Shown here one piece after another: positions 42,401 to 55,841 of a stretch of 64,000 nt of DNA; position 1 is the first letter of the stretch; each line of letters opens with the position of its first letter. The position numbers and the translations under genes were made by a program. The notes beneath the pieces are model-generated. The model was not told the origin of the DNA. It saw only the letters and a program-made list of their open reading frames with translations, and did no database searches. Source of the stretch: Drosophila persimilis (Eukaryota > Arthropoda > Insecta > Diptera > Drosophilidae); the NCBI RefSeq assembly GCF_003286085.1, contig NW_020825340.1, forward strand, positions 930,001 to 994,000, read 5' to 3'.

Positions 42401-44969
42401 GACACCGCTGATGATGCGGCGGCCGTGGGTGCGGTCCTGCCCGAGGGTGTTCGGCTCCCCTGGCGGCACAACTCCCTAATGTCTACCAGGCGCCAAATGC
42501 GCGGAATTGTGAACGAATGTTGTGCCAAGTCGTGCACCATCTATGAGATCAAGGCCTACTGCAAGTGAGGGGCACACACGGAACACAGCACCAGCACCAG
42601 CACCGGAACCAGCACCCACTGAAACCTGCACCAATTGAGCACTGATACAACTCCCACCCGCCCAACTAGAAGCTAAACAAATTGTTACGATATTTGATAT
42701 ATGTACGTGTAGATAGAGAGAGACTCAAATGAATATATTATGATGCTCTCAGGAGCTGTTGCAAGAAAAGGGGAATTTAAATTGGATTGGGGAACCCAAA
42801 AGCAGAAATTGGGGAATGGATGCGTCCGAGGCTGCCTTTAAAAATGGCCAAAACAAGTTGTATCTTAAAGGAAAAGATTCCGATTATTTCGTGGCTAAAA
42901 GCTGTGGCTAAAACCGTCTGAAGTGGGCTTTCGAGTGTGATTATCAGGGAAACATTATTATCTTTTTTGGCAGATAACAAGCGAGATAAATGTAACGCAA
43001 GCAACAATGCAGAAAAATGTGGCAAGTAAAGTGATAAAGAAAGATGTTCAAGAATGTGTTTACGAATTAGTGGAAAGCTTCTAACCAGAGGAATGCTTCC
43101 AAAAGGGCCTTCCGCAGCGAAAAACCCCATAAAGTTCACTTTTATTACAGTTTTTACATTTGACAATGAACTCGATGATTAATCCCTCGAAAGCTAACAC
43201 TCCCCTGTGGCATCGGTATCGGTATCTGTATCTGTATCTGTATCTGGCATCCGTCAACTTTAATTAGTTGATTAATTCCGACTAATCACAAATATTAACA
43301 GACACTTTCATTTGCAGAGCACACAAATACTCGTATTTGGCCCCCCGAAAATAAATAGAAATTCATTTCGTTGATTTCTAAATAAGATTTTGCCAAATAT
43401 TTGCCCATATAATTACGAGTGAGAGGCGAGTACTTCGTTGAGAAAGTGATTTAAGGGCAGATGAGATTTGCTGATAAATGTTTTGGCACTTTTTTAGGAA
43501 AAGGATTAATTGAGTGGTGTTTCGTGCCCCATGCACCATGCCCCATGTCCCATGTCCCTTGCCCCGTGAATCAGCCCCTCATGAGTGGGCAGCCAGTCAA
43601 CGAGATGCATCACAACTTTTGGCTAGGCGCCTGCCTCTTGTTTGTTGATATTGTTGTTGCACTTGTTGTAACGGTGCCCAATTTGGTTCGTGTGACTCAT
43701 TCGAATTGCTGACGTCTTTACTTTGCAGCCCCTGTGCCAGTGCCTGTGCTGTGCTGTGCTGTGCTGCGCTGTGCTGTGCTGTGTGTGTTACGGGTTACAT
43801 AAAAGCGTATCTTAAAGATTCACGTACATTTTGAATGGCAGTTAAATGGAAGTTGCTCCAGGGGCAGACGCAGACCCTGGCTCAGCTGTCTCTCGGCAAA
43901 AGTTTACCCTAAATGGGGGAAACACCTCACACGAGCACACGAGCCGCACGCACACGCGAATGTGTTTGAAAGTTTTCAATTTTTTTTTTGGTAATTAAAT
44001 TGCCAGCTACTGTTGCCTGTGCTGCTGCTGCTACTGCTGCTACTGTTGCTGTTGCACACGTTTTGTCGCACGCATAGTCCCCGTATAACTGAAAGCCACT
44101 TAAAGTTTTTGCTCACCCGAGCAGATCTCAGCAGATCTTAGGTGGGGGTCTCCCAGGGGCTAGGTGGGAGGGGGGGTGTGCCAGGCCGGTTTATTTAAAC
44201 AACAATTGCAAACAACAATGAAAGAGATAGTGTTGTTGCAGCAGCAGCAGCCGCAGCAGCAGCAGCCACAAATACTTGTACAATTTCAAGTCTAAAGCAT
44301 CTTTGAGATACGCGTCGCAGTCGCTGCTACTGCTGCTGCTGCTGTCGCTGCATATAAAGCTTTTTGGTAATTACAATTAAACGTCAAAGCATTTAATTGT
44401 GGAGGTTGTCTCTGTGTCGCCTCTCTGAATTTGAGAGAGGGAGAGACACAAAAAATTGGTGTAGCTGTAGCTGTAGCTGTCGCTGTCGCTGTCGCTGTTT
44501 TTGTCTCTGCCTCTGTCACTGGTGCAGTCGTTGCCGCGCTGCAATGAGCATGGCTATCCCCCCTCTCCACACCAAATTGATGTGTTTTGTACACCTGTTC
44601 TTGGGGGCAGGCAGACAGCATATAAGTACACGACAGAATAACAGCTAAATAGATATACAATCCGCCCAGACCCCTACCCCATACCCCAAAACCCATGCCT
44701 CATGCCCCATCCCCTCGCCTTTTATGGGCACTTTTCATCAGCCTTTGGCACTGGCTGATGACTGCCTTTCATCTTGTCTATAAAATTATGCATTTAAATG
44801 TTTAATAATCATTTCAGTTCAGGGCGCCACACGCCCAAACGACTACTCACCCCTCGCCGCCGAAGGCCTTCAGCTCGCGGTTCAACGTGGCCTTGACGTT
44901 CTCCTGGGAGTAGAGGCCCATTGGGGAGTTGAACTGCTTGTGCACCAGCTTCCGTTGTAGGGCGGCCAT
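32801..44969 (-). CDS. Zasp67: Zasp67, Z-disc ZM-motif protein
   Basis: Minus-strand coding exons: 44969-44851, 41199-41105, 40914-37819, 35117-34963, 34728-34273, 33717-33159, 33095-32977 and 32905-32801. Phases agree throughout, giving about 1567 residues. The first exon encodes the ZM motif ([17 protein letters not shown]), which in ALP/Enigma/ZASP proteins binds alpha-actinin at Z-discs; no PDZ or LIM domain is visible. The third exon is one 3.1-kb block, disordered, with poly-Pro stretches, an EDA tandem array, and a short CCPVC motif. The C-terminal exons are Gln/Pro/Tyr-rich and end [11 protein letters not shown]. The acceptor of the large exon (CCCCAAAG at 40915) is pyrimidine-poor, so that junction is less certain, as is the last one (32905 or 32890). 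Zasp66 is the alternative; the locus favours Zasp67. Role: myofibril and Z-disc assembly. Confidence 0.78.
35630..35678 (-). CDS. Zasp67: alternative first coding exon of Zasp67 (short isoform)
   Basis: A minus-strand ATG at 35678 begins [16 protein letters not shown] and ends in phase 1 at a donor GTAAAC. The downstream exon 35117-34963 accepts exactly this phase (G then YKRVAWPP), as it also does from the 3.1-kb exon. The resulting isoform would be about 480 residues, without ZM motif and giant exon. A separate promoter would lie right of 35680. It could also be the start of an independent overlapping gene. Confidence 0.6.
35679..37818. other. Zasp67: Zasp67 intron and presumed internal promoter
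   Basis: No coding sequence. It has a (GA)n tract at 36437-36464, GTGGAAAGTGGG repeats (36480-36540), ACCGTACCGT repeats (36577-36595) and TATATG-rich repeats (36755-36860). An internal promoter for the alternative first exon should be here. Confidence 0.5.
41200..42030. other. Zasp67 intron and Ilp5 upstream region
   Basis: A small GCAGTG/CACTGC-rich stretch is at 41310-41400. The Ilp5 TATA box is at 41919-41926. Anything controlling Ilp5 here is shared with Zasp67's intron. Confidence 0.5.
41919..41926 (+). promoter_or_regulatory. Ilp5: Ilp5 TATA box (TATAAAAG)
   Basis: A perfect TATAAAAG lies 105 bp upstream of the ATG. The expected start is near 41945-41955, leaving a leader of about 80 nt. 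Confidence 0.75.
42031..42568 (+). CDS. Ilp5: insulin-like peptide 5 precursor
   Basis: Exons 42031-42223 and 42348-42568 give 137 residues. The signal peptide is residues 1-25 ([14 protein letters not shown]). The B chain contains [20 protein letters not shown] with the C-x11-C spacing and is followed by PHKR. The C peptide begins [16 protein letters not shown], resembling the LFDYEDHL of D. melanogaster Ilp5 and supporting the assignment. The A chain is [20 protein letters not shown] (CC-x3-C-x8-C) after STRRQMR. The intron is in phase 1 just after the B chain, the ancestral insulin-gene position. Two adjacent ATGs open the frame. It activates the insulin receptor; in flies it is made by brain insulin-producing cells. 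The whole gene lies in a Zasp67 intron on the opposite strand. Confidence 0.95.
42569..44850. other. Zasp67: remainder of Zasp67 intron, non-coding
   Basis: It contains a TGTATC run at 43220-43245, a CTGTG pentanucleotide tandem at 43742-43788, CTG/CAG triplet runs near 44020-44055, 44240-44270 and 44325-44345, and a GTAGCT/GTCGCT array at 44460-44500. No gene recognised. Confidence 0.5.
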
Positions 44970-46286
44970 TTTGATATCTCCTTTGCTTTGGTTTCTTTTC
45001 TTTTTTCCAACTGCTTTTCCTCTGCTGCTTGTCGCTGCTTGTTGCTGCTTTCTTCTGCTTGCTGTTTGAGTTTGGCTTTGGCTTTGGCTTTTCTTCCTCT
45101 CTTATTCTCTTTCTTTCTTCTGATGCTGTTCGGGTTTCTTCAAAAAGTTTTTCGAAAAATATTGTTGATAAAAAATATTTTTTTAAATTTTCTGCCCCAA
45201 ACTCTTCTGCAGTTTTTTCTCGTAGTAAAAACTTCTGTGTGGGACTTGGATCCGCTTATCGTTTTAAGAGTGGTTTACAAGTTGTTGCTCTTTTTGTTGG
45301 TGTTCTCTGGTTTCTGGTTGCTTGTGGCTGTTCTGTTGTTGTTGCTGTTGTTGTTGGAAAACAGAATTCCAAACACTTTTCAGTTTTCCCCCACTTCAGC
45401 TTTCAGTTTCTGTTGGACTTAATGTTAATCGTTAATTGTCGGTCGTTGTTCGTTCTGTAATTGAAAATGCAAAAAAGGGAAACTGGATGAGTGCGGGAGC
45501 GGCAATGGGAACGGGAATGGAAATGGTATAAACAGGAATTTAATTTGTACAAAAGTTGATGGAAGGAATACAAGTTTAATCGGGGATAGTCTTTGTGAGA
45601 GAGCTGGCTGCACAAAATCCATATTGTTTAATGCTCAGACTACAGGTTTGTGCATTTGTAACTTTTAATGATAATCGAACAAAGCCAGGAGCCCTACAAA
45701 GTAATTTTTCTTTCATTTCTGATTATAGTTTCTCTTAGCAAGATATGTATGCTTTCACTTGGCACTGTTCTATAGTTGTCTTTAAGGTTCTGCGACAAGT
45801 TGCAGCTCAAAATTTGAAAGACCAAGGGGAATGTCCCAGTATACGCTCCGACAAACGGACAGAGGGACATCATTATATCGACACAGCTATTGACACTTTC
45901 CAAGGTTGAAATGAATTCATTCTCAACATTGAAAACACCTGGCCATCAATTATATTTTCACCACTCAAATATTTAAATTTATATAAGCCACAGACGTGTT
46001 GCATTTGCAGATAAATCAAGTTAATTGAGAGATATATATGTATAAAAACCACTGTTTTTATTTAATAATGTATTAATATATCTTAATTTGGAATCGAAGT
46101 ACATATGTGCATATATGTATGTATGTACATTGTCACATAGTCGTTTCAAGCAGACCCCTTACATACATATATACTTGTAATCACGAAATGCTATATATTT
46201 GTTCAATGAGTTTTTTGTGGAATTTGTTGATTGATTGATTGATTAATGATGACAAATACAAGGATTTTGAAAATTGTTCAACAAAT

Positions 46287-46312
46287 TGAGAGAGAGAGAG
46301 AGAGAAAGAGGG
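46287..46312. repeat. (GA)n microsatellite
   Basis: GAGAGAGA run followed by AAAGAGG. GA runs are GAGA-factor/CLAMP-type binding sequence. Confidence 0.8.
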
Positions 46313-47603
46313 GAAATCTGGTCAAGACAACTTTTCAGAGTTTTCCACCAAAACGAATACACTTTTGATAGCAGCACAAAAACACTTCAATGCCAGCACT
46401 ACTATTTATACAACACACGTAAAAAAAAAGAATATATACGAGCAATTGTATGCACTGGAATCATTGGAATCTGTTCCGATTTTACAGCTGCTGCTCACAA
46501 ATTACACACGGAAAAAAAACCAAAAAAAAATCTTAAAGATACAGATATACTATAACTATATGATTTTTTCCAATTTGCTGCGACTCACTCACTTCTGTCA
46601 CATTGAGAAATGTATCTTAAACTAATTTGAGAGCACTGCTTGCTGGGCAAAAAAACAAAAAGGAACAAAAATATACATGTGTATATGTTATATGGGATTT
46701 TGTGTTGTTTTTGGGGCCTAAAAATAGAGGCCAAGACAGCGGCAAAAAATATTGAAATGTGCTCAATTTTTTTTTTGCTCATACTCATATTTTCCACACA
46801 CACTCGACTCGATTCAGATGGTATCTTCTCTCGCTCTCGCTCTGGCTCTGGCTCTCAACGCTTATGTGTACGTCTTTCGGCCCCTTTCTTTTTAGCCGCA
46901 CACTATCTTTCTGTCTTTCTATCTACATATCTGTCTGCTGTTTGCTCTATTTTGAAATTCCCGCCTTGTGTGTCACCTCAAATAAAATTAGCAGCTGTGA
47001 GGAAAAGCAAAGATATTATTGTTCAGATTTGCGTCATTTCCACTGATGTACATATGTATGTACACTTGTGTTCGACGGAAAATGTATCAAAATCCGCATC
47101 AGAGATGGAAAATGTATGAAAATCATAATCATCATCATCAAAAGAGAAGAGCAGATGAGAGAGAAGAGAAGAGAGACAGCAGAACAAGGAGAGTGCGAGG
47201 GAGCGGCTGATTGTTGAAAATGGTTGGAAAATGCAATAAAAGACACTTGAAATAATCGTAATGAAGTATTTTGGTGTGTTTGCTCGTATTTTATGCGTTT
47301 TAATTGAGCTGCTTTTGCTTTTGCCTCGGCCGCGGTTGCATGCCACGTCGTGGCAGCTGCCACACAGCTGCTACGGCTGCTGCTGTGGCAATCGTGGCAC
47401 CCGGAAACGGCACCCAAGAATCGCACAAATTAATCAACATTTAATAAAATATTATGCAAATTACAGCACAAAAGGCAGGAAGCCAGTGGCAATGGCAGTG
47501 GCAGAGCCAGAGCCAGAGCCAGAGCGGCAAGAGCTTGCCACTTGATGTCCCAATTAAAGTTTAACACAACTCGCACACACACACCAGCACACAGCCCCCA
47601 CTC

Positions 47604-47639
<36 letters not shown>

Positions 47640-50600
47640 CAAGCCGAACAGGTGCGTGCTGCATTCTATGTACTTAGCACAGGAATTGTAAGAGAATTTG
47701 CATAAAAAATTTTCACTAAAATAATGTTTGAATAAAAAAAAAAAGGAAAGGAAAGTTAAACATGAGTATTGTGTGGGGGAAGGGAAACGAAAGGGGGGGG
47801 GAGGTGTGTGAGGTGCCACAGAAACAATATTCTTCTACCTATACCATATGCCTAGAGACAACCCACTCAAGCCACCCACTGTAGCAGTTTCCATACTCTT
47901 TTCAGGCGAGCAATCTCCACGACACTATGCGATGCGGTTTTCTTATTGAAATTCCTCAAATACATTGGGCTCTGCTGGGATTGCGAGCAAATCAGAAGCA
48001 GATATTTCCTTGAATTCTTTTCTTCGGTCTGTTTTGTCTATCATTTCTACAACGAAATGTTATAAGGATCTTTGGAAGCAATGTCTAAGGATTCCTTAAG
48101 TTCAGCTGAAGATTGTTAGATACTATTATTGAATCGTTGGCAGGAGTAAAGAACTCTTATAATTAGATTATACAAGTTTGCCCTTACGAACTATTGAAAC
48201 CTCTTCATTAAAGCCCTATAAACTTTCAGAAATACCTTTAAAATTCAGCTAGATATTCCCAGCCTATTTTATGGCTGTTTTCTGGCAAACAACTAAAGTT
48301 TGCCCCCACAGAGACAATATCTGCGGCTAGAAATCAATGTTTTATTTAAATGATCATAAAATGCTGTTTATTTCGGCTATGAATTCAGTTAGGGTATAAG
48401 GTATGAGGACTTTCGCGCTTTCGTAATTAACATCTCTCTTCGGTTCTCTTTTTTTCCTGCTGTGCGTTCATTTTGGCAGCACCAGAACCAGCATCAGAAC
48501 CAGAAACAGAAACAGCACCATCGACATCATTATCATCTCTCGACTCGACTCGACTCCGTGGGGCATGTGTGAGAGGATGAGTGTGATGTGGTGGGTCGTG
48601 GGTGTGGGTCGTGGGTGTGGGTGGTTGCTATATAAACTATAATCATGGCTATATATGCATGCGTGTCTGCGTGTGTGTATGCATTGAAATCAGGTGCAAA
48701 TATTGTTAGATTTCGCAAATCTGTGTGTCGACGACGACGCATCTGTGTGTCTGAGTGGAGGCTGCCTGGTTGCGGATTGCGCTTCTCGAAATCCCCAAAA
48801 ACTGGCTAAAAGCGGGTGGGTACGTGGGTACGTGGGTAGGTGGTCGGCTTTCACGCTTGCCTTGATGTTTGCCAGGCTTTCCGACTGGCTCTTGCTCATT
48901 TAATTATTAACGGACAGCATTGTGTTTCTGATTTTGTTTTAGTTGGATCGTTTAAATATTTAATTTAGCTTCTAGCTAGCTCTCTCTCTCTCTTGGGAAC
49001 TCCATGGGGGATCGGGGTGGGGTTACACTAAAGTACACTAATAATCAACAAATAAACACAGACCAGGCACGAGTGTGTTGGGAAAATACTTATTTATTTG
49101 TTTTAATGTGAGTGAGTGGGTGGGTGGGTGCTTACCGTCTGTTACAATTTGGCGCTGCTTAATCCAAAAATAACGCCAGAAAATTGCCAACGTTCGCTCC
49201 AAGTGGCTTCGACCGCAGCAGCCCCCTGAATCGTGAGACCCATCCCTACGCGACCCCATCCGATTCGCCTTCGACCCGCCCCCGCGCTGCAGTTTGCACT
49301 TTCACCGCCAAATTGCATTCAACACTCTTTTCCCTCAAGAGTGGCTGTCGGTTCGTGTCTGTCCGCGTGCAAGAGCGTTGGTGGGTGGATAGGTGGGTGT
49401 CTGGGAGCGCGTGCCCGTCCGCCGCCAGCCGGCGTTTTGTAAGCGCACCATCGGCGAACTGAAACTGAAACAGCGCCAGAAACTCAACGAGAACCGAGGA
49501 AAAACTTTACGCAATGATCACTGGCTGGCGCTTGTTTTTGTTGGTTTTTCATCAGTCTACATTTTCACATCTTTGTGGAGGGGTACCAGAGAAGCAGCAG
49601 AGCAAGCAGTGGCGCAAGCAGAAGCATCATCAGCAGAAGCAGTGGAACGACGAGCTTCGGGGATAGCTGTAAGTACAATCATGTGTGTGTGTGCGAGCGA
49701 GATAGTGCGTGCCAAGGGAGCGAGCGGTGCGCTACACTGGCGGTCATAATAAAGTGCATTGTCTGCATATGAATATGAAATCGGAGAGCGTCAATGAATG
49801 GGGCGAACAAAAATTAATTAAAACATATTTATGGCCAAAGTGGAACTGCTTACGCACTTCAGATGTGGCAGACTGACTTTTATTACCCAATTAATAACCA
49901 GCGCCAGCAACAAATTAAATTATATTAAAGCCCATTTGGCAGATATTCAAGAAAACGTTTGCCAAAAAGCGGAAAAACAAAGCCTTGACAAGGTGAAAAT
50001 CAAAAGGAAAATGGAAATGCTAAAGCCATGAAGCTACCTAGCCCCCATTCTAATTCTAACTGAATCATCAGCCATTCCTGGGGGTGCTGGTACACCAGCG
50101 CACCTTTTATCGCACGCCACTAGTGTCAGTCAGCCCCATATTTATAAGAATCTCTATGCAAACACCCCAGCAAAACCAGCAACAACAAGAGCACTCAATG
50201 ATAGTTTTGGTGAATATCTTTGAGAGCCGACACCAACAGCAACAGAAACAGCAACAGCAACAGCAACAAAAAAAAAGAGCAAAAAAGTGAAATATAAAAA
50301 AAAACATTTGGTTGCCGTCGATGAACGACAAGTCGGCGACGGAGACAGGGCCTAGGAAGCGGCGGAAAGATGGATAGATACGTAGATACTACATTCGTAT
50401 TCGTATCTATAGATTGTATAGATGTGTATGCAGGTCGCCTGGCCAGGCCCCGGACCCGGACCCGCCGACTATTACAGAATTTTTACTGCCGCGTCCGAGA
50501 GCACGTCTCTAATATTCTATTTCTGAGTGTAGTTCTTCTTTTTTAATTTTTTTCTTCTTTTTTTATATATTTTTTTATTGGATTCTGGTCTTTCTGGTCT

Positions 50601-53200
50601 TTCTGGTCTCTCCACGTCTCCACGCGGCAGCACACGATTTTCCCCCGAGTTTTTCGGGGTAGCAATATCCACACGAAAATAGCAGAAAAGAGTCCATACA
50701 CTCGTAGAAAGCGGTTGAAGCATGAGAAGAAAATTCGCTTAAAATGTCATTTAATTGTTTCACTTGCAAGCAATTGGAGTGTGTATGTGTGTGTGTGTGT
50801 GTGTGTATTTTTTTTCTTGTATTATTGCCAGTTTCTGGCTTTTTGGTTTTTTTGGTTTTTTGAGTTTTCGGGTTTTTGGCTTTTCTCGCGGCTGAAGTTG
50901 ATTTTCATTTGGCAGAGCAGAGCCTCATCTCATTTTGGCTTCACTTTTTAATTGCGCTTTAAATGCTAATTAGCTTTTGTGCGCTCATATCGGTTGATTT
51001 CGCTTTAATGCACTTTATTTAATTAATTTTTGATGGCGCATATATCCGCCATATATGCGGGAATCGGGATCGGGATCGGGAGAGGAGTGGAGTGGAGTGT
51101 TCCCCCAAACCATTATTCTTTTGTGTCGCATTTTCCGGGCATTCATTTTCGTTGGCGCCTCGTTTTCAATTTGCCAGTCCGCAAATTACACTGCACCACA
51201 CACAACAAAAATACTGATGGACACACAAAGCACAGCACACCTTTAGCGACTGCACTTGGGGGGCAGGGCAGGGCAGGGCAGGGCAGGGCAGACAAACACT
51301 CGTACTGTTCCGTACTGGGGTCTCGGAAGCTGGGACTCGACTCTGAACACGTCCGCGGTGCGAAATATTATTGTTACTCTGTCGCTCGGTGGCTCTCGAC
51401 GCATGCCACCAAAAAGTTCGCGAAAGCAGCGAAAGTTCCTCTTGCTCTTTGGATCGTCTTCTTTCATGGAAAATGGAAAATGATGACACACATACAGAGT
51501 GATACCTACATATGTAGTAGTGTACCGTACCTAAGGGGCCCCTGTCCCAGTCCCTGCCCAACGCCCACTCGCACACACTCTCATTCTCACTCGCAGCCGC
51601 TTATAAATTAGTCCGAATAGCCACTGGCTAATCACGTATTCTTTCACACAGACCCCCCTAATGGCATCCAAGTCGAAGAAGCGATAAATATTCAACACTC
51701 ACACTCGAACAGGGGGCATATGTAGGGGTGCGCTAAACCACCTAATTAACTAGAAAACAACGATTCGATATATGTACTAGATTGCTTCACCTATGGTTGT
51801 TTATATATGTACATATGTATGTATGTACACTTGTGGGCCGCACAAACATGTATATTTATATGCATGTTTTTCTAAATATTGAATATTTATTTTTGGACTT
51901 TTGGAAAGCAATTTTAAAGCAGTTCGAATACCCTAACTAATGCTTGGGGCTCTACTGATTTGCTGTGCAGGCGGACACTTGTTGTTTATTTTATTTTTTT
52001 GTAGCCTACTTACAACAGTTACTTTGGTGGGCATACTTTTCTGGAGGGTAGTGTCCGTTCGGCAGCTTTCGCCGATTTTGTTTGAAGCTTAAACCGCTCT
52101 TAAATCGCTCCTAATCTTTCTCTTAAGCTGAGATCCTTCCCATAGCATGGATTTATCGGGAAGTTTAGCTTCCTCTGTAGTGCTTCGATGCACAACGAAG
52201 TGACTCGTGAGCCACAGCCACAGCCACAGACAAGGAAAAAAATTTCAATTCGTGTTGTTTCATTTCCAGCATTAGACAAGCGTCTATCAACACAAATTTG
52301 ATATTTTTGTTCGTCATAGTAGGGATTCGCATTGTTTTATTTGTTCCACTTCGTATCTACATACATACACATGTACGTGCGCGTGTGTGTGTTTGGTATA
52401 TTTAGTTTTTATCTGCTTATATTTTTGGAAATTTAGTTTTGCCATCAAGCACAGAAGAATCGGCAAACAGCAACAACTTAATACCGTTATTTTGCGCCGT
52501 GTTCCCTCTCCCTCTCCCTCTTTCTCATGCTTTATGGATTTTGATGAAGCGCATTCGTATTTCACAAGTTCATGTGCTTTCGGTTCGTTCAAGCACAACA
52601 ATTAGTGCATCGAATGTGTTTCCACGCCATTCTCTCCCTCTCCCTCTCCACTCTCCACTCTTCACTCTCTTAACCACCCCCCTCCCTGCTGTTCGAGCGG
52701 ACGAAATTTAACCCATGCACAAAAAAGCTTTTTCAGTAGAGAGCACCTGACAGGCAACTAAGCTGCCTGCCTGCTTGTCCCCCCGCCCGCTCGAAGCTCT
52801 CCTGCACTCATCGCCGCTTTTTCCCACTCTCGTATCTCCCGCCACTCTTCAAAGTCTCCTCTCTGCTCGTTTTGCTTTAGTATTTCACGCTAGAAAGCCA
52901 ACCAAAAAAATAATATGTTTAATGTTTGTGAATGATTAATGGCACATTAGAATTGAAATTGTTTTTGGCCGTAGCGAAAAAGGCAGCGGAATCGGGATGG
53001 GATAGGAATCAGCAGAAGAATTATACATACATACAGCAGGCAGCCTCAGCCTCAGCCTCAACCGTGCTAAGCGCAGCAGAGTGTATACATTGCTATAATG
53101 TGCAAATATTTATATGCCAAATGGCCCCAAGACCAAGACCTCCCCTTCTCCCCATCTCCCCATCTCCCCATTTATCCTCAGAAACTACATACTCAGATAT

Positions 53201-53252
53201 GTACATATATGGATATATGTATGTATGTACATATATGGATATATGTATGTAT
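53201..53252. repeat. 26-bp tandem duplication
   Basis: Two exact copies of a 26-bp unit beginning GTACATATATGGATATATGT, followed by the start of a third. Confidence 0.85.
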
Positions 53253-55841
53253 GTACATATGTGCTCTACCAGCTGGCATCTGGCTGCGGCCTGAGTGGAA
53301 CAGGTGAGTGTTTATAATGTATCGCATATGCATGGCAAAAAATAAGAGAAATATTCTGCAAATATGCGAATATCTACATATGCAAAGATATATGTATTCA
53401 TATGGATTTTGTATATTATTTTGGCTGCCAAGTGTCCTTGGGGGCCACGATGCGTTTTGACGGAAAGCCAACACCCAGCCCAGCCCCCAGCTCAAGCCCA
53501 AAACCGAACCGAACTGAATCGCATCGCATCGCATCGTACTGAACCCCAACCTGAAAACCCCAATTCAAGTTAAAATCCAAAACGAACTTTGCCAAATTGC
53601 AAAAGCCACAAAACCAAAACATTTCGTCGCCTGCTGCTGAAGTTTGTGTTGCTTCTTCTACTGCTTCCATTGCTTCTTCTGGTGCTTTTTCTACTGCTTC
53701 TTCTGGTGGTGCCTGTTGCCTGCCTCACGTATTGTCAAGGGGGCAAACAGAGTCCCAAAGAAGCTCGACACACACACAACCAAACAACCAAAAACACTAG
53801 CATACAGACACTCTTGCACCTACAACTACACTGAGCGAAAAGCCGTGCAAAAACCCCATTTAGAGCGATAGAACCTCATCTATACTGCTACAGCTGAGCC
53901 ATTTTACTCTCATTTCTTTGTTATTTTCACATATTTGTTGTCCTAAGCTGGTTTCTTGCATGCACTTTTCTCTAAGTGTACCGAAGACACACTTGGGGCC
54001 AAAGAGTTGGCAGAAATTTCTTAATAAACTTTAATGACTGCGGGGTGGCATGTGTTGTCTTGTGTTTGTCACTTTGGCTTTGGGTTTTGGCTGCAAGTGC
54101 AACTTTGATGGACTCGGATAACCTGGCATGGCCGTGGCGCCTCGAATTATGCAACAACTTGTCAGTAAAGTACTTTCGACTCCCCGCAGGCGGCCGACAA
54201 ATTCGCCTGCCAGCATCAAACGAAGGAGGCCGTTTTGGTTTCGCCTATAATTTACTTGACCATCACGTAGCAAAGTCACGCACGCCCCTCGTCTGATTGC
54301 AAGGGGGCTGGGGCTAGAGAGAGAGTGAGAGAGGGGGAGGGGGAAGGAGAGAGGGAGGGCCATCATGCAACAAGCTTTGGGGGTCAATGCGAGACAACTC
54401 ATGCATTACTTATGATACGACCCGAGGATAGATACAAGGTATCTTAGTTGCCATTTGTGGCATGTTCTGAGATACTAAATTGGAAAGATTCAAATCAAAT
54501 TCAAATCAGGGAACGCTAACGGGAACGGGCACTGAAACCCCATTCATTTGCATTTCGATTGACTTTCGGCATACATATTGTAGTAGTTGTACTACGAGTA
54601 TATATGCGAATCAAATATATATATAATTAATCTGGGATCAATCCTGCGCCGTTCTAATGGGAAATCCAAGCTGTTTTCGGGCGTGTTGTGCTGCCGAGGG
54701 AGAACTTTAATGGTTTTTGCTGAAGATTTATCTTTGAAACCCCTTTCTTTAATGATTATCTGGGGCACCCCAAAGGTCTTTCTAGTGACGTGATTGGATG
54801 GGAAATGTGGCACGAATATCCTTGCTGTCGGATGTTTAAACCCATGATCTTCTACTTATTCGACACGTTTTTAATCGACCTTTCCTTCGCTAAACTTTAC
54901 ATATTCCTAGCGATTTCCCGGCGAAACGGTCCTCCAGAACATCAGCCCATAAACTACACCATCCTCAGCCGTATCCGCAACCGCATCCGCTTCCGCATCC
55001 GCATCCGTATCGGTATCCGTGTACCCATTCCCATATGCAGGTCTCTCCACATAGTGAGACGTGAGTGTTCCTGCCTCCTTGGCTTGACTCTTCGGCTTGG
55101 CCTCTTTTTTATGCGATACGATGCGGTTTTCGCTCCTTAATGGTCGTGGCCCATAAAAAAGGAGGTTCCCCATTCGGCGCGTAACCAGAAGGTCGACGAG
55201 GAAGACCTCGTTTACCGCACTGGCAATCGCTTTACTTAACTGCTGGACTTGTTTGCGCCAAATTAACACATTTATTTATGCCACAATTTGTTGCTTAAAT
55301 ATTTATTGAAACCCAGAGAGGAACACACGGAGAAAGAGAGGAGTAACATTAAAAAAAAATTGTATTTCGTTTATTTCATATACAATAAGTACACACACAT
55401 AAACATATGATATATACGTACATATACTTATACATAATACATATGTACATATATATATGTATGTATCAGTATTTCATATCCATATCCATATTCATATTCT
55501 TCCAATACACAAACACATATACATACATAGCGGCATAAACATACATATAAAGTGGCTTATACACAAATACATATGATGCAGAGACGATTCTTTGTAGTCA
55601 TATCACACACACAAACGATATGGCCCACACACTCCTGCATGGGGCATGGAGCATGGGGCATAATTGAGAGTAAATTAGCGCTATATTTGTATATAGGAAT
55701 TGGTGAGCCAGTGAGCGGCAAGTCATCTTCATCCTCATCCTCATCCTCATTCTCATCCCTATCCTCATCGTCCATTTCCTTTCTGGTGGCATCTCCATCC
55801 TCCCCACGTTTTTTGATATGTTCTGGCTTAAACGAGAACGC

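Larger units (their letters stand above)
44970..55841. other. 11-kb gene desert between Zasp67 and the sphingomyelinase-like gene
   Basis: No coding frame with domain-like or codon-like properties. Repeats present: (GA)n 46287-46312, (CA)n 47603-47638, (GT)n about 50777-50806, GGGCA pentamers 51260-51292, a 26-bp unit repeated twice at 53201-53252, GA-rich 54315-54358, and CCTCAT array 55728-55760. A minus-strand GTAAGC donor at about 49132 closes a segment (49133-49330) that could be an untranslated first exon of Zasp67. The region probably contains enhancers of Zasp67 or the insulin genes; that is inference. Confidence 0.5.

Noticed and set aside
44970-55841. Search for tRNA genes, CRISPR-like arrays and PDZ exons of Zasp67
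   Set aside because: No T-loop-like GTTCRANYC with cloverleaf context, no regularly spaced repeats with unique spacers, and no PDZ signature was found.
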